A stretch of DNA of 64,000 nucleotides from Arthrobacter sp. ZGTC412 (lineage in GTDB: Bacteria > Actinomycetota > Actinomycetes > Actinomycetales > Micrococcaceae). This document shows positions 26,794 to 36,123 of the stretch, one piece after another. How positions within the stretch are numbered: the stretch's first letter is position 1; every line of letters begins with the position of its first letter. The DNA lies in NCBI RefSeq assembly GCF_002929215.1, contig NZ_PJII01000015.1, positions 16,621-80,620 of the forward strand. The letters run 5' to 3'. A program made the translations under genes and the position numbers. Under the pieces are notes generated by a model. The model saw only the letters and a list, made by a program, of their open reading frames with translations. It had not been told where the DNA came from and did no database searches.

Positions 26794-28044
26794 CTACCGT
26801 ACGTCTTCGGCATGCGATATGGGTGCCAGCCTCCGCAGCTGTGTGACGTGCCTAGGTTCGAGCTCAGCCAAGGACGCGGCGCCGAGAAGCTTCATTGTGC
26901 GTTCAATCTCGCTGCGTAGGATCTCGATCATGCGGTCTACGCCTTGGCGGCCCCCTGCCATGAGGCCGTAGAGATACGCGCGGCCGACGAGAGTGAAGTT
27001 CGCTCCCAGCGCGACCGATGCAACAATGTCGGCACCGTTCATGATGCCCGTGTCGATCATGATCGTGGCGTCTCTGCCCACCTCACGTACCACTTGGGGC
27101 AGAAGATGGAACGGAACAGGCGCTCGGTCCAGTTGACGTCCGCCATGGTTGGACAGGACGATGCCGTCGACCCCTTGGTCGACCAGGCGTTTAGAGTCCT
27201 CCACACTCTGCACTCCCTTGACAACCAACCGTCCCGGCCACAGGTCACGAACGACTTTGAGGTCCTCGTAGCTGACTGTAGGGTCCATCGCAGACCCAAG
27301 GATCTCGCGTATCGTGCCGCTTCCAGCGGGAATGGCAGAGAAGTCGAGCCTGGGGGTGGTGAGGAAATCGAACCACCACCACGGGCGCGGAATCGCGTTC
27401 AGAACCGTGCCGACCGTGAGTTGCGGAGGGATGGAGAACCCATTACGAATATCCCGGAGACGGGCGCCGGCCACCGGTGAGTCCACGGTCACCAACAGCA
27501 CGTCGAAGTCTTCTGCACTGGCGCGTCGGATCAGTTCATAGGATATTTCGCGGTCCCGCATCATATAGAGCTGCATCCAGTTACGCCCGTTGCTGTTTGC
27601 CCTTTTGACCTCCTCTATCGATGCCGTTCCGAGGGTTGACAACGTAAATGGGATTCCGGCTGCTCCGGCGGCCGATGCCCCGGCAAGCTCCCCCTCGGTC
27701 TGCATAAGGCGTGTAAACCCCGTAGGGGCAATGCCGAAGGGCATCGCCGCCGGCGCCCCTAGGACGTGGCAGGAGGTGTCCACTGCATCGGCAGCGCAAA
27801 GGACGGACGGGTGAAATTCAATGTCCTCAAATGCCTCACGGGCACGGACCAGTGACAGCTCGCCTTCAGCGGCACCGTCGGTGTAGTCGAAGACAGCCTT
27901 GGGTGTGCGCCGCTGCGCAATCTTCCGCAAGTCTGCGATCGTCAGCGCTCCTTCAAGGCGGCGCTTGCGGGCGTTCAGCTCAGGCTTCCGGAATTGTATG
28001 AACTCAAGTAATTCAGCCGGATTCGGAAACTGGCGTGTAACCAA
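26794..28044 (-). CDS. FMN-dependent 2-hydroxyacid dehydrogenase (LldD/mandelate dehydrogenase-like)
   Basis: A ~416-residue FMN barrel enzyme. The N-terminal [26 protein letters not shown] is typical of L-lactate/mandelate dehydrogenases. The active-site His is in [11 protein letters not shown], and [11 protein letters not shown] is the FMN phosphate region. It oxidises an L-2-hydroxy acid to a 2-oxo acid. TTG 28044 with GAGGAG upstream is preferred to TTG 28098. Next to an ammonia-lyase, an aminotransferase and a D-lactate-type flavoenzyme, an aryl-lactate is a likelier substrate than lactate. Confidence 0.85.
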   Translation of the reverse strand: MVTRQFPNPAELLEFIQFRKPELNARKRRLEGALTIADLRKIAQRRTPKAVFDYTDGAAEGELSLVRAREAFEDIEFHPSVLCAADAVDTSCHVLGAPAAMPFGIAPTGFTRLMQTEGELAGASAAGAAGIPFTLSTLGTASIEEVKRANSNGRNWMQLYMMRDREISYELIRRASAEDFDVLLVTVDSPVAGARLRDIRNGFSIPPQLTVGTVLNAIPRPWWWFDFLTTPRLDFSAIPAGSGTIREILGSAMDPTVSYEDLKVVRDLWPGRLVVKGVQSVEDSKRLVDQGVDGIVLSNHGGRQLDRAPVPFHLLPQVVREVGRDATIMIDTGIMNGADIVASVALGANFTLVGRAYLYGLMAGGRQGVDRMIEILRSEIERTMKLLGAASLAELEPRHVTQLRRLAPISHAEDVR

Positions 28045-28130
28045 GAACTTCTCCTCTGCGCTGGGGAGTGTGACGCGGCAATGATGGCTGGCTACCAAGG
28101 ATCCTGACCGTTATGAGCTCAGACTATTGA

Positions 28131-28150
28131 CCGGGTAAAAATGCGGGGAT
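28131..28150. promoter_or_regulatory. Half-site ccgggtaa of the LAL-type operator between lldD-like and MHS genes
   Basis: The sequence ccgggtaaaaatgc is identical to the first 14 bases of the ALDH-promoter site at 47468, but the second arm (ttacccgg) is missing. It lies in the divergent region before the FMN dehydrogenase (start 28044) and the MHS transporter (28341). Confidence 0.4.
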
Positions 28151-28340
28151 ATTCTCGAAGTGTTATCAGTCTAACTGAAATACAGATCCGCGCCACGAGC
28201 ATCGATCTAACGGACTGACAGATGCCGCAGCCACGAGCATCGACTTTGGTGGAGCTGCTAGCTGCACCCCATTCCCCTGAGAACTCCCGAGCGCCAGGCG
28301 CCAAGCAGGACTCTGCACTATTCCCTAGGAGAGAGTTGTT

Positions 28341-29678
28341 ATGGCAACGAAGCCAACAGCCCAATCGTCTGCCTCGCAGACTGTGCCGCCGTCTTCGACG
28401 ATCAGCACACGCGACGCCCGCAGGGTCATCCTTGCAACCTTCGTTGGAACCACCGTGGAGTGGTACGACTTCTATCTCTATGCTGCGTCGGCCGCACTCA
28501 TATTTGCCCCCCAGTTCTTCCCGGGCAACGATCCGACTGCGGCCCAAATTGGAGCGTTCGCGACCTTCGCCTTCGGATTCCTCTCGCGTCCCCTGGGTGG
28601 CATCCTTGCAGGACACTTTGGCGACCGCTTGGGACGAAAAGGTATGTTGATCCTGTCGTTGATTCTCATGGGTGTCGCGACAACGCTGATCGGCCTGCTG
28701 CCGAGTTACGCTCAGATCGGTATCCTCGCGCCTATTCTCCTCACAATCCTTCGCCTCGTACAGGGCCTGGGAGTGGGCGCTGAATGGGGCGGAGCCGTGA
28801 CGATGGCTATCGAGCATGCGCCGGAGAATCGGAAAGCACTCTATGGTGCCGCGCCGATAATCGGTCTCCCCGCAGGGCTGCTTCTCAGCAACCTTGTGCT
28901 CATCGTCCTGGGAGTTCTGACTGGTCCGAACTTTACGGTGTGGGGTTGGCGTATCGCATTCCTCTTCAGTTTCGTGCTGGTCCTGATCGGAATTTGGGCC
29001 CGTTACGGTTTGAGCGAGAGCCCTGTGTTCAAAGAGGCGGTTCAGGACCACCCTAAGGCGCTGCCGTTCGTGACAGTGCTCCGTCATCATGGCGTGCCCC
29101 TGCTCTGCACGATCTTCATCTCGGGGGTACCTGCGATCCTGGCTTATCTCGTCCTGACGTGGGCACTTTCCTACGGAACAACAAGCCTGGGGTACGACCG
29201 AAACTCGCTGCTGTGGATTGGAATCCTTTGCTGCGTTATTCAAATGGTCATGATCCCTGTGTTGGCCGTCATCGTCGATCGCGGCAACCCCCGCATTATG
29301 GGAATGGCGGGGGCCGTGCTGATGGCCGCGGCAGCCCTTGCATTCTTCCCGCTGTTCAACACCGGGAACATCGCCCTGGCAGGACTGGCGACAGTGCTTG
29401 CCCACGCTTCAACATCCTTTGTTTGGGCCGTCGTGCCCCCGATCCTGGCGCGGGCGTTTCCTGGTCCCGTCAGGTATACGGGCATTTCGATGGCCTACCA
29501 GTTCGGCGCAATCATCGGAGGCGGCTTCGCGCCAATCATCGCAACAGCGCTGTTGGCCGCAACAGGACAGACATGGCCGATTGCCCTGTACGTCGTCATC
29601 GCCAGCGCTGTAATGCTCCTCAGCATTATTGGCCTAGGCGTTTACTACCGGTTCCGCGGCGAGCCGGCCTGGGACTAA
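28341..29678 (+). CDS. MFS organic acid:H+ symporter, MHS family
   Basis: A 445-residue 12-TM importer, paralogous to the one at 17215. It carries TVEWYDFYLYAASAALIF, HFGDRLGRKGML and LRLVQGLGVGAEWGGAVTM. A short hydrophilic N-terminal tail (~28 residues) precedes TM1. TAGGAGAG lies before ATG 28341. It is followed closely by the ammonia-lyase gene on the same strand, suggesting it imports the substrate of that cassette. Confidence 0.87.
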   Translation: MATKPTAQSSASQTVPPSSTISTRDARRVILATFVGTTVEWYDFYLYAASAALIFAPQFFPGNDPTAAQIGAFATFAFGFLSRPLGGILAGHFGDRLGRKGMLILSLILMGVATTLIGLLPSYAQIGILAPILLTILRLVQGLGVGAEWGGAVTMAIEHAPENRKALYGAAPIIGLPAGLLLSNLVLIVLGVLTGPNFTVWGWRIAFLFSFVLVLIGIWARYGLSESPVFKEAVQDHPKALPFVTVLRHHGVPLLCTIFISGVPAILAYLVLTWALSYGTTSLGYDRNSLLWIGILCCVIQMVMIPVLAVIVDRGNPRIMGMAGAVLMAAAALAFFPLFNTGNIALAGLATVLAHASTSFVWAVVPPILARAFPGPVRYTGISMAYQFGAIIGGGFAPIIATALLAATGQTWPIALYVVIASAVMLLSIIGLGVYYRFRGEPAWD

Positions 29679-29755
29679 CCTCCGGCCACCAGCTCCCGTT
29701 GGGGACAACGGCAGGGCTGTAGCCGAGAATTCATGACTTTGTTGAAAGGAACCCA

Positions 29756-31402
29756 ATGACCATTGTTATTGACGGCGAGACCCTCTCCATAGAAGACATC
29801 CGTGCCGTGTCACTGGGACAGACGGTGGCGCTGACTGACGATGAAGCCGTCCTGAGCCGGGTCCGGCGGTCCCGCGATGTGATCGACCGCAAGCTTGAAC
29901 TCGGAGAGCAGGTTTATGGGGTCACTACCCTTTTTGGTGCGATGGCAGACCAATATGTGGGTCCGGAACAGCTGGCAGATGTGCAGCGGGTCGCATTGTG
30001 GACGCATAAAAGTACTACCGGGCCCCGCCTGCCAGCTGCAGATGTCAGGGCGGCGATGCTCCTGCGGGCCAATTCACTGATAAAGGGCGCCTCGGGAATC
30101 CGCTTGGAGATAATTGAGCGTTTCGTGACATTCCTGAATGCCGGGGCTTTGCCACATGTCTACCAGCGGGGATCAATCGGCGCCTCGGGTGACCTCGTCC
30201 CCTTGTCCTATATCGCCGGCGCCGTCGTGGGACTCGACCCGAGTTTTCTTGTGGATTTTGGCGACGAGACGGTAGACAGCCATACCGCTCTGTCCCGCCT
30301 GGGTCTGGAGCCGATCGCGCTGAAGCCCAAGGAGGGTTTGGCGCTAAATAACGGTACGGGGGCATGCACGGGAGTAGCGGCCAACGCCCTTTCCCGGGCC
30401 ATCGAGCTGAGCGCTCTAGCGCTCGAGATACACGCGCTTTACGCACAGGCCATGGTGGCCACCGACCAGAGCTTTGCTGACTTTATTCATCAGATGAAGC
30501 CGCATCCCGGCCAGATCTGGACCGCACAGCAAATGCGCCGTCTGCTTGACGGCTCCAGTCTGGTCCAGTCTGAAAAGTCCGGTGACCGGAGCCACCGAGC
30601 AGGGGGGCTTATCCAAGACCGCTACGGCATCCGCTGCCTCCCCCAATATTTCGGACCAATCATTGATGCGCTGGCTACGGCAACCCGGCAGCTCACCACC
30701 GAAGCAAACTGTGCCAACGACAATCCACTCATCAATCCCGATACGGGTGAAATCCTCCACACCGGCAACTTTCTTGCGCAGTACACCGGAGTTGCGATGG
30801 ACAGCGTACGTTTTCACATCGGCATGCTGGCCAAGCATCTGGACTCGCAAATAGCGCTGCTCATGACTCCCGAATTTAGCAACGGACTCAGCGCGTCACT
30901 TGTCGCCAACACCGAAGGCGGCCTCAATGTCGGCTTCAAATCGCTGGGAGTCAACGGCAACCAGATGATGCCGTTACTGGGTTTCTACGGGCAGTCCGTT
31001 GTCGACCGCTACCCCACCCACGCCGAGCAGTACAACCAGAACATCAACAGTCAGGCCATGAACGCAGCAAACCTGACTCGAGACGCCCTGGACGTATTCG
31101 AACATTATTTGGCCGTAGCACTGATGATTGGCATCCAGGCGGTTGAACTGCGGGCAAAGCTGGTCGCAGATACCTATGACGCCCGGGAAGTGTTGGGAGA
31201 AGGCAGCTCTGCCCTCTACCTGGCTGCGCGGAAGGCCGCTGGCGGGCCGCCCTCCGCGGACCGCCCCCTTCAGTGGAATGATCTGGATGCCTTCACGCAG
31301 CCAATGGTCGAAGGGCTGCTCGGTGAAATGACGCGTGAAGGCGCGCTCATGTCGGCTATTCACCGAACTGTGTCCGCACTGTCCGAATACGCCGGGGCCT
31401 GA
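29756..31402 (+). CDS. Aromatic amino acid ammonia-lyase (MIO family: HAL/PAL/TAL)
   Basis: A 548-residue lyase. The MIO-forming Ala-Ser-Gly triad is at residues 143-145 (GSIGASGDLVPLSY), and the catalytic Tyr is at ~54 (QVYGVTT). It removes ammonia from an aromatic amino acid to give an arylacrylate. The selectivity pair reads Thr83-His84 (LWTHKSTTG), which resembles the Ser-His of histidine ammonia-lyases more than Phe-Leu (PAL) or His-Leu (TAL). Neighbours instead suggest aryl-lactate and hydroxycinnamate metabolism, so the substrate is open. AAAGGA precedes ATG 29756; the next gene begins one base after its stop. Confidence 0.88.
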   Translation: MTIVIDGETLSIEDIRAVSLGQTVALTDDEAVLSRVRRSRDVIDRKLELGEQVYGVTTLFGAMADQYVGPEQLADVQRVALWTHKSTTGPRLPAADVRAAMLLRANSLIKGASGIRLEIIERFVTFLNAGALPHVYQRGSIGASGDLVPLSYIAGAVVGLDPSFLVDFGDETVDSHTALSRLGLEPIALKPKEGLALNNGTGACTGVAANALSRAIELSALALEIHALYAQAMVATDQSFADFIHQMKPHPGQIWTAQQMRRLLDGSSLVQSEKSGDRSHRAGGLIQDRYGIRCLPQYFGPIIDALATATRQLTTEANCANDNPLINPDTGEILHTGNFLAQYTGVAMDSVRFHIGMLAKHLDSQIALLMTPEFSNGLSASLVANTEGGLNVGFKSLGVNGNQMMPLLGFYGQSVVDRYPTHAEQYNQNINSQAMNAANLTRDALDVFEHYLAVALMIGIQAVELRAKLVADTYDAREVLGEGSSALYLAARKAAGGPPSADRPLQWNDLDAFTQPMVEGLLGEMTREGALMSAIHRTVSALSEYAGA

Positions 31403-31403
31403 A

Positions 31404-32510
31404 GTGGATGAGTCCTTCCTGCCTGTACGGATTCGCCAGTCGATCGCTGACCTTCCCCCGTACAGGCAGGGAAAACAGGCGGACGCCGGAGCTTTCAAGC
31501 TCTCCAGCAACGAGAACCCTTTCCCCCCTTTACCCAGTGTTGTAGCAGCGGCAAGCGCGGCGACAGCCTTCAACCGTTATCCAGACGCCACCGCGACAGA
31601 ACTCCGATCCGTACTGGCGGGACGATTCGGGGTGTCGAAGGACTCTGTTCATGTAGCTGCCGGAAGTGTTTCCATCATCACTCAGTTGATCCACGCCGCG
31701 GCCGAACCCGGGGAAGAAGTGATGTTCGCATGGCGTTCGTTTGAAGCGTACCCCGGCCTGGCCCAGGTGGCAGGGGCAGTTCCTGTTCAGATTCCCTTGA
31801 CTCCAGACGGACGGCATGACCTTGCGGCGATGGCCGCGGCGGTAACCGAGCGGACCAGGCTCATATTGATCTGCAGCCCCAATAACCCGACCGGGACAAC
31901 GGTAACCAAGAAAGAATTTGACCAATTCCACGCGCGCGTGCCTCACGACACCCTGATTCTGTTGGACGAGGCATACGCGGAATTTGTTAACGACCCGGAG
32001 GCGGTCAATGGTCTGGACTATGTCCGCTCCCCCACGCACGCCAACGTCGTCGCGCTCCGCACGTTCTCCAAGGCATACGGACTAGCCGGATTGCGGATCG
32101 GATACGCAGTAGGACATCCCCGTGTCCTCGATGCTGCCAGATCCACGGCCGTGCCTCTATCCGTCACCGCACAGGCAGAAGGCGCGGCGCTGGCGAGTCT
32201 GGCAGCTGACGATGAACTGCTTGCCAGGGTAGCCACGCTGATCGAACGCAGGGACCGCATGGCCCTGGCGTTGCGTGCTGCCGGCTGGTCGGTACCGGCG
32301 GCGCAGGGAAACTTCGTCTGGTTGCCTGCCGGCAGCGACACGGAAACTGTTGCTCCCGCATTCGAACGGGCAGGCGTCGTGGTGCGGCCATTTCCTGGCG
32401 ACGGGATCCGCATTTCGGTGGGGGAAGAGGAAGCGGTCGCAGCGGTTGTCCGGGTTGCCTCAGACCATTCACCCAGCCGTGAGGTGACAGCGCCAGTCGG
32501 TGCGCCATAG
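31404..32510 (+). CDS. Class I/II aminotransferase (histidinol-phosphate aminotransferase-like)
   Basis: A 368-residue PLP enzyme of the HisC / aromatic aminotransferase group. FKLSSNENPFPP is at the N-terminus, CSPNNPTGT, LLDEAYAEF and the PLP-Lys motif TFSKAYGLAGLRIGY follow. HisC-like aminotransferases often act on aromatic 2-oxo acids. GTG 31404 starts one base after the ammonia-lyase stop and is preferred to the long extension back to 31335. Its stop overlaps the next start by one base. It would turn an aryl-pyruvate into the amino acid used by the lyase. Confidence 0.87.
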   Translation: MDESFLPVRIRQSIADLPPYRQGKQADAGAFKLSSNENPFPPLPSVVAAASAATAFNRYPDATATELRSVLAGRFGVSKDSVHVAAGSVSIITQLIHAAAEPGEEVMFAWRSFEAYPGLAQVAGAVPVQIPLTPDGRHDLAAMAAAVTERTRLILICSPNNPTGTTVTKKEFDQFHARVPHDTLILLDEAYAEFVNDPEAVNGLDYVRSPTHANVVALRTFSKAYGLAGLRIGYAVGHPRVLDAARSTAVPLSVTAQAEGAALASLAADDELLARVATLIERRDRMALALRAAGWSVPAAQGNFVWLPAGSDTETVAPAFERAGVVVRPFPGDGIRISVGEEEAVAAVVRVASDHSPSREVTAPVGAP

Positions 32511-33868
32511 TGGATCAGAAGGTGTCCACGCTAAAAAATGCACTCCGGGGCTCGGAACTTATTTCGGGAACCGATGCCCTTCCGTACCTCACGGATGCGT
32601 CAAGCGCCGTACCGGAGAAACCTCTCGCGGTGGTCCTGGCGGAATCACCGGAGGATGTGGCCACTGCACTTGCCTGGGCGAATGAACATCGCGTGCCTGT
32701 GGTGGCCCGCGGAGCGGGGACCGGAGTCTCCGGAGGAGCGGTCTCCATCACTGACGGACTCACGATTTCCATGGAACGCATGGCCAACATCATCAGCGTC
32801 CGTCCCGCCGACAGGCTTGCCGTCGTGCAGCCGGGGGTTGTCGTGGATGACCTGAATCGGGCCGCGGCAGCACACGGCCTCATGTACGCTCCTGACCCGG
32901 CCAGCTCGGCCACCGCCACGATTGGCGGAACCATCGCAACAAATGCTGGCGGACTGCGCTGTCTGCGTCACGGCGTGACGGCTGATAACGTACTCGCACT
33001 TCAGGTCGCACTTGCTGGTGGGAGGCTGCTGCGTACCGGTGCCCAGTCACGGAAGAACGTGGCGGGTTACGATCTTACCCGGCTCTTTGTCGGCTCCGAG
33101 GGAACGCTTGGTGTGGTTACGGAGGCAACTGTCCGCCTTCGTCCCGCCCCTTCAGGTGACAATGTCACGTTCCAGGTCTCTTTTTCCTCGAATGCAGATG
33201 CGGGGAAGGCAGTAGCCGCAGTGATGGCAAGCGCTGTCACCCCGGAGATCCTCGAGCTCGTGGACCGGACGACGGCTAAGCTCATTGAGGCATACACACC
33301 AAGCGGACTGGAGACCAAGGCTTCGGCTACCCTGATTGGCCAAATCATCTCGGAGTCAGCTCTCAGGCAGGCACGCGAGCTTCGCAACATGTTCGAGCAG
33401 TGCGGGGGGTTTGGGTTCAAGTCCTCAGCTGATGATTCGCTGCTGGGCGCAAGACGCAACGCCTTTGCGGCGCTGTCGGCACACGGAATGGGTGTGGCGT
33501 GGCTTGCCAGCGATGCAGCCGTGCCACCGTCCCGCCTGCACGAGCTGCTTGATTTCATCCGCAACATTCAAGAGCGCCATTCACGTCAGATTTCCGTTGT
33601 CGCCCACGCCGGCGATGGGAACATCCACGCGGCAGTGTCGGCCGATTCAACGAAGCCGGGCGATGTTGCTGAGGCCGAGAACATTGTAGAACTGATAGCA
33701 ATTCATGCTGTCCGTTTAGACGGGACGGTCACCGGAGAGCACGGGACGGGCTCGCTCAAGCGCCATCTGCTCGTCCACGCACTCGACACCGTATCCTACG
33801 ACGTTCATCGCAGCATCAAGCAGGCGCTGGACCCACTGGGCATCCTTAATCCTGGCCGGGGCATCTAG
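32510..33868 (+). CDS. FAD-linked 2-hydroxyacid dehydrogenase (GlcD / D-lactate dehydrogenase family)
   Basis: A 452-residue VAO-family flavoprotein. FAD-binding ARGAGTGVSGGAV, ATIGGTIATNAGG and LTRLFVGSEGTLGVVTEA are seen, and the C-terminal cap has the metal/substrate His motif VAHAGDGNIH and GEHGTGSLKR. It oxidises a D-2-hydroxy acid (or glycolate-like acid). It is the third gene of a tight operon with the lyase and aminotransferase, complementing the FMN L-2-hydroxyacid enzyme at 26794, so both enantiomers could be used. Confidence 0.87.
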   Translation: MDQKVSTLKNALRGSELISGTDALPYLTDASSAVPEKPLAVVLAESPEDVATALAWANEHRVPVVARGAGTGVSGGAVSITDGLTISMERMANIISVRPADRLAVVQPGVVVDDLNRAAAAHGLMYAPDPASSATATIGGTIATNAGGLRCLRHGVTADNVLALQVALAGGRLLRTGAQSRKNVAGYDLTRLFVGSEGTLGVVTEATVRLRPAPSGDNVTFQVSFSSNADAGKAVAAVMASAVTPEILELVDRTTAKLIEAYTPSGLETKASATLIGQIISESALRQARELRNMFEQCGGFGFKSSADDSLLGARRNAFAALSAHGMGVAWLASDAAVPPSRLHELLDFIRNIQERHSRQISVVAHAGDGNIHAAVSADSTKPGDVAEAENIVELIAIHAVRLDGTVTGEHGTGSLKRHLLVHALDTVSYDVHRSIKQALDPLGILNPGRGI

Positions 33869-33950
33869 CTAGTCCTTGCTGAGGCGACATGGCTTGTCTG
33901 GTCAAGCGTCAGCGCTGCCACGAAGACGTGCAAGCGGTCCCGATCGTCCA

Positions 33951-33992
33951 GGACCCTTCGCATGGACAAGATGGGACGAATACGAAGGGTCC
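33951..33992. terminator. Inverted repeat between convergent operons
   Basis: Perfect 10-bp arms ggacccttcg and cgaagggtcc flank a 22-base loop, between the flavoenzyme gene (plus) and the acyl-CoA dehydrogenase gene (minus). Probable bidirectional terminator. Confidence 0.55.
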
Positions 33993-34001
33993 CCCACTTG
34001 C

Positions 34002-35231
34002 CTAGGTGAAGGCTCCCAGCCCCGTTATCGCACGTCCGACGATAAGGGAGTTGATCTCGTGGGTCCCTTCAAACGTGTACAACGATTCGGCGTCCGCGTG
34101 AAAGCGCGCCACCTGGTGGTCGAGCAGAATTCCGTTTCCTCCGAGGAGTTCCCGGCCCAGCGATGCTGACTCGCGCATCCGTGTGCATACCCAGGTTTTT
34201 GCCAGCGCTGCCTGCTCGTCACTGCACGCTGCGTCTTCTGCAATCTGGGCAAGGCGCACGGCCATTCCCAGCGATGCGGTGAGGTTTCCCAGGATCCGGA
34301 CCAACTTCTCCTGGACCAGCTGGAAGCCGGCCAGCGGCCGTCCAAACTGCTCCCGGCGCTGAACATAGGCAAGGGTGGCTTCATACACGCCGAGCTGCAG
34401 CCCGGTGGCGTTCCACACCGCGTCCGGGCGCAGAACCCGGAAGACGTCATTGAGGTCGCGGAAAGAATTGATTCTGGGGAGCCGGTGAGCCTCGTCCACC
34501 CGGACGTTCTCGAGGACAATGTCTGCGTTGTTGACCATTCGCAGGGAGGTCTTGCGCCCGATTTTGGTGATGGTCATCCCCGGATCATCCGTCCTCGCAA
34601 GGAATGCCTTGAGGCTTCCGTCCTGCTCGTCCCTGGCAATGACGGCAGCATAGTCCGATAGTGCAGCATTGCCGATCCACCTCTTGGCTCCATTAAGGAT
34701 CCACACATCCCCTTCACGGCGCGCGGTCGTTTGGATTCCGCGGGAAATATCTGAGCCATGATCCGGCTCCGTGAGGGCAAAGCAGCCGGTCATGCTGAAC
34801 GAGGTGATGCCAGGGTCCCACTCGGCGAATTGAGCATCGGTCGCACCACGCTGAACTATCGTGCGGAACATGGCCGCCTGGCCGCCAAAGAGAATTGCAA
34901 GCGAACCATCAACCCGGGATAACTCCAGATTCCGGAATCCCGTAAACAAAGGACGGACTGGTTCCTCGGCTTCGCGCAGCTCGGAGGGGTCAACGATGTC
35001 GAGTTTGGCCAGACCTTCACGAAGGTGTACCGGGGTTTCACCACGTTCCCAGTAGTCGGCAATAACAGGCTCAGCTTCCTGTTTCAAGAAGGTCCGCAGA
35101 CGATCCAGGACGGCTATTTCTGCTTCGCTTAGCAGTGATGCGTACCCGTAAAAGTCTCCCTCACCGAGGAAGGTGGGTGAGCCGGCGGCGGCCGGCTCAC
35201 CCATCTGGGGGGCCAGTTCGCCCTCAGCCAT
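34002..35231 (-). CDS. Acyl-CoA dehydrogenase (glutaryl-CoA-dehydrogenase-like)
   Basis: A 409-residue flavoenzyme. FALTEPDHGSD is the FAD/substrate loop, KRWIGNA follows, and the catalytic Glu lies in TFEGTHEINSLIVGRAITG. It oxidises an acyl-CoA at the alpha-beta bond. In this operon it may make feruloyl- or coumaroyl-CoA from the dihydro (phenylpropanoyl) forms. The Pro/Ala/Gly-rich N-terminus is unusual. It overlaps the amidohydrolase gene by 8 bp and is the last gene of the operon. Confidence 0.86.
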   Translation of the reverse strand: MAEGELAPQMGEPAAAGSPTFLGEGDFYGYASLLSEAEIAVLDRLRTFLKQEAEPVIADYWERGETPVHLREGLAKLDIVDPSELREAEEPVRPLFTGFRNLELSRVDGSLAILFGGQAAMFRTIVQRGATDAQFAEWDPGITSFSMTGCFALTEPDHGSDISRGIQTTARREGDVWILNGAKRWIGNAALSDYAAVIARDEQDGSLKAFLARTDDPGMTITKIGRKTSLRMVNNADIVLENVRVDEAHRLPRINSFRDLNDVFRVLRPDAVWNATGLQLGVYEATLAYVQRREQFGRPLAGFQLVQEKLVRILGNLTASLGMAVRLAQIAEDAACSDEQAALAKTWVCTRMRESASLGRELLGGNGILLDHQVARFHADAESLYTFEGTHEINSLIVGRAITGLGAFT

Positions 35232-36123
35232 TTACTGCCTTCTCCTCCAACCCGAGCATTTTGATGGCGTTGGTCTTCTCGATCTTCTCGCGGACGGTCG
35301 CCGGAAAGTCCAGGCGTTCCCAGTCCTGGAGCCACCTTTCTGGTGTGATGGCAGGAAAGTCGGTTCCGAACAAAACCTTGTCCTGGAGGTAAGTTCTGGC
35401 CGCCTGAACAAGGTTGGCCGGGAAATACTTCGGGGACCACCCTGAAAGATCGATCCACGTGTTGGCCTTGTGCGTCGCGATCGAAATGGCTTCATCCTGC
35501 CACGGCACGGATGGGTGGGCCATGATGATCTTTAGGTGCCTGACCCGGCATGCGAGTTCATCAAGCAGGAGCGGGTTTGACAGGGCCAGCCGGATCCCGA
35601 AGCCCCCTGGCATGCCGGCCCCGATGCCGGTTTGACCGGTGTGGAAAATCGTCGGCAGACCATAGTCGGCTATGAGCTCGAACAGAGGCTCGTACTGTCC
35701 ATCCGACGGATCGAATCCTTGGACCGAGGGATGGAACTTGAATCCCAACACCCCGTGGTCTTCAACGAGCCGCTTCACCATGTCTTTTGCCGCGTCACCC
35801 TGCAGCGGGTCGACACTGCCGAAGGGGATCAGTACGTCGTTGTGGCGTGCCGCGGATTCCGCGATTTCAATGCTGCTGTTGGGCGAAACGCCCATGGCAG
35901 TCGTTGCATCAACGGTGAAGACCACCGCAGCCATGGAACGGGCACGGTACGCCTCTGCGATAGCGTCAATCCCGGGGGTATCAGCTGACCGTTTGAAGTA
36001 CGCGTTGGCTGCGTCTATTACCTCGTGCGGAAGCGCAGCGTGGCCATGGTCGTCGTGCTCGATGTGCACGTGGACATCAATTGCCCGGATGGAATCTAGG
36101 TCGAGCGCGGGCTCATATCTCAT
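35224..36123 (-). CDS. Amidohydrolase-2 family hydrolase (CouO-like retro-Claisen candidate)
   Basis: A 299-residue metal-dependent barrel. The HxH is in DVHVHIEHDD, GFKFHPSVQGF carries Lys/His, IIMAHPSVPW follows, and the late metal Asp is in VLFGTDFP. In actinobacterial hydroxycinnamate loci and in Agrobacterium, a hydrolase of this family follows the hydratase and SDR, splitting the beta-keto acyl-CoA into aromatic acid and acetyl-CoA. The neighbours match that set. PDC-lactonase (LigI)-like or decarboxylase activity cannot be excluded. It overlaps the ligase stop by ATGA. Confidence 0.8.
   Translation of the reverse strand: MRYEPALDLDSIRAIDVHVHIEHDDHGHAALPHEVIDAANAYFKRSADTPGIDAIAEAYRARSMAAVVFTVDATTAMGVSPNSSIEIAESAARHNDVLIPFGSVDPLQGDAAKDMVKRLVEDHGVLGFKFHPSVQGFDPSDGQYEPLFELIADYGLPTIFHTGQTGIGAGMPGGFGIRLALSNPLLLDELACRVRHLKIIMAHPSVPWQDEAISIATHKANTWIDLSGWSPKYFPANLVQAARTYLQDKVLFGTDFPAITPERWLQDWERLDFPATVREKIEKTNAIKMLGLEEKAVNG

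Noticed and set aside
28119-29405. 428-residue minus-strand ORF rich in His, Gln and Arg
   Set aside because: Antisense to the MHS transporter; the composition is an artefact of the complementary frame.
35224-36123. Amidohydrolase as LigI (2-pyrone-4,6-dicarboxylate lactonase)
   Set aside because: Possible by family, but it is coupled to the acyl-CoA synthetase/SDR/MaoC genes rather than ligAB, so the CouO-like role is preferred.
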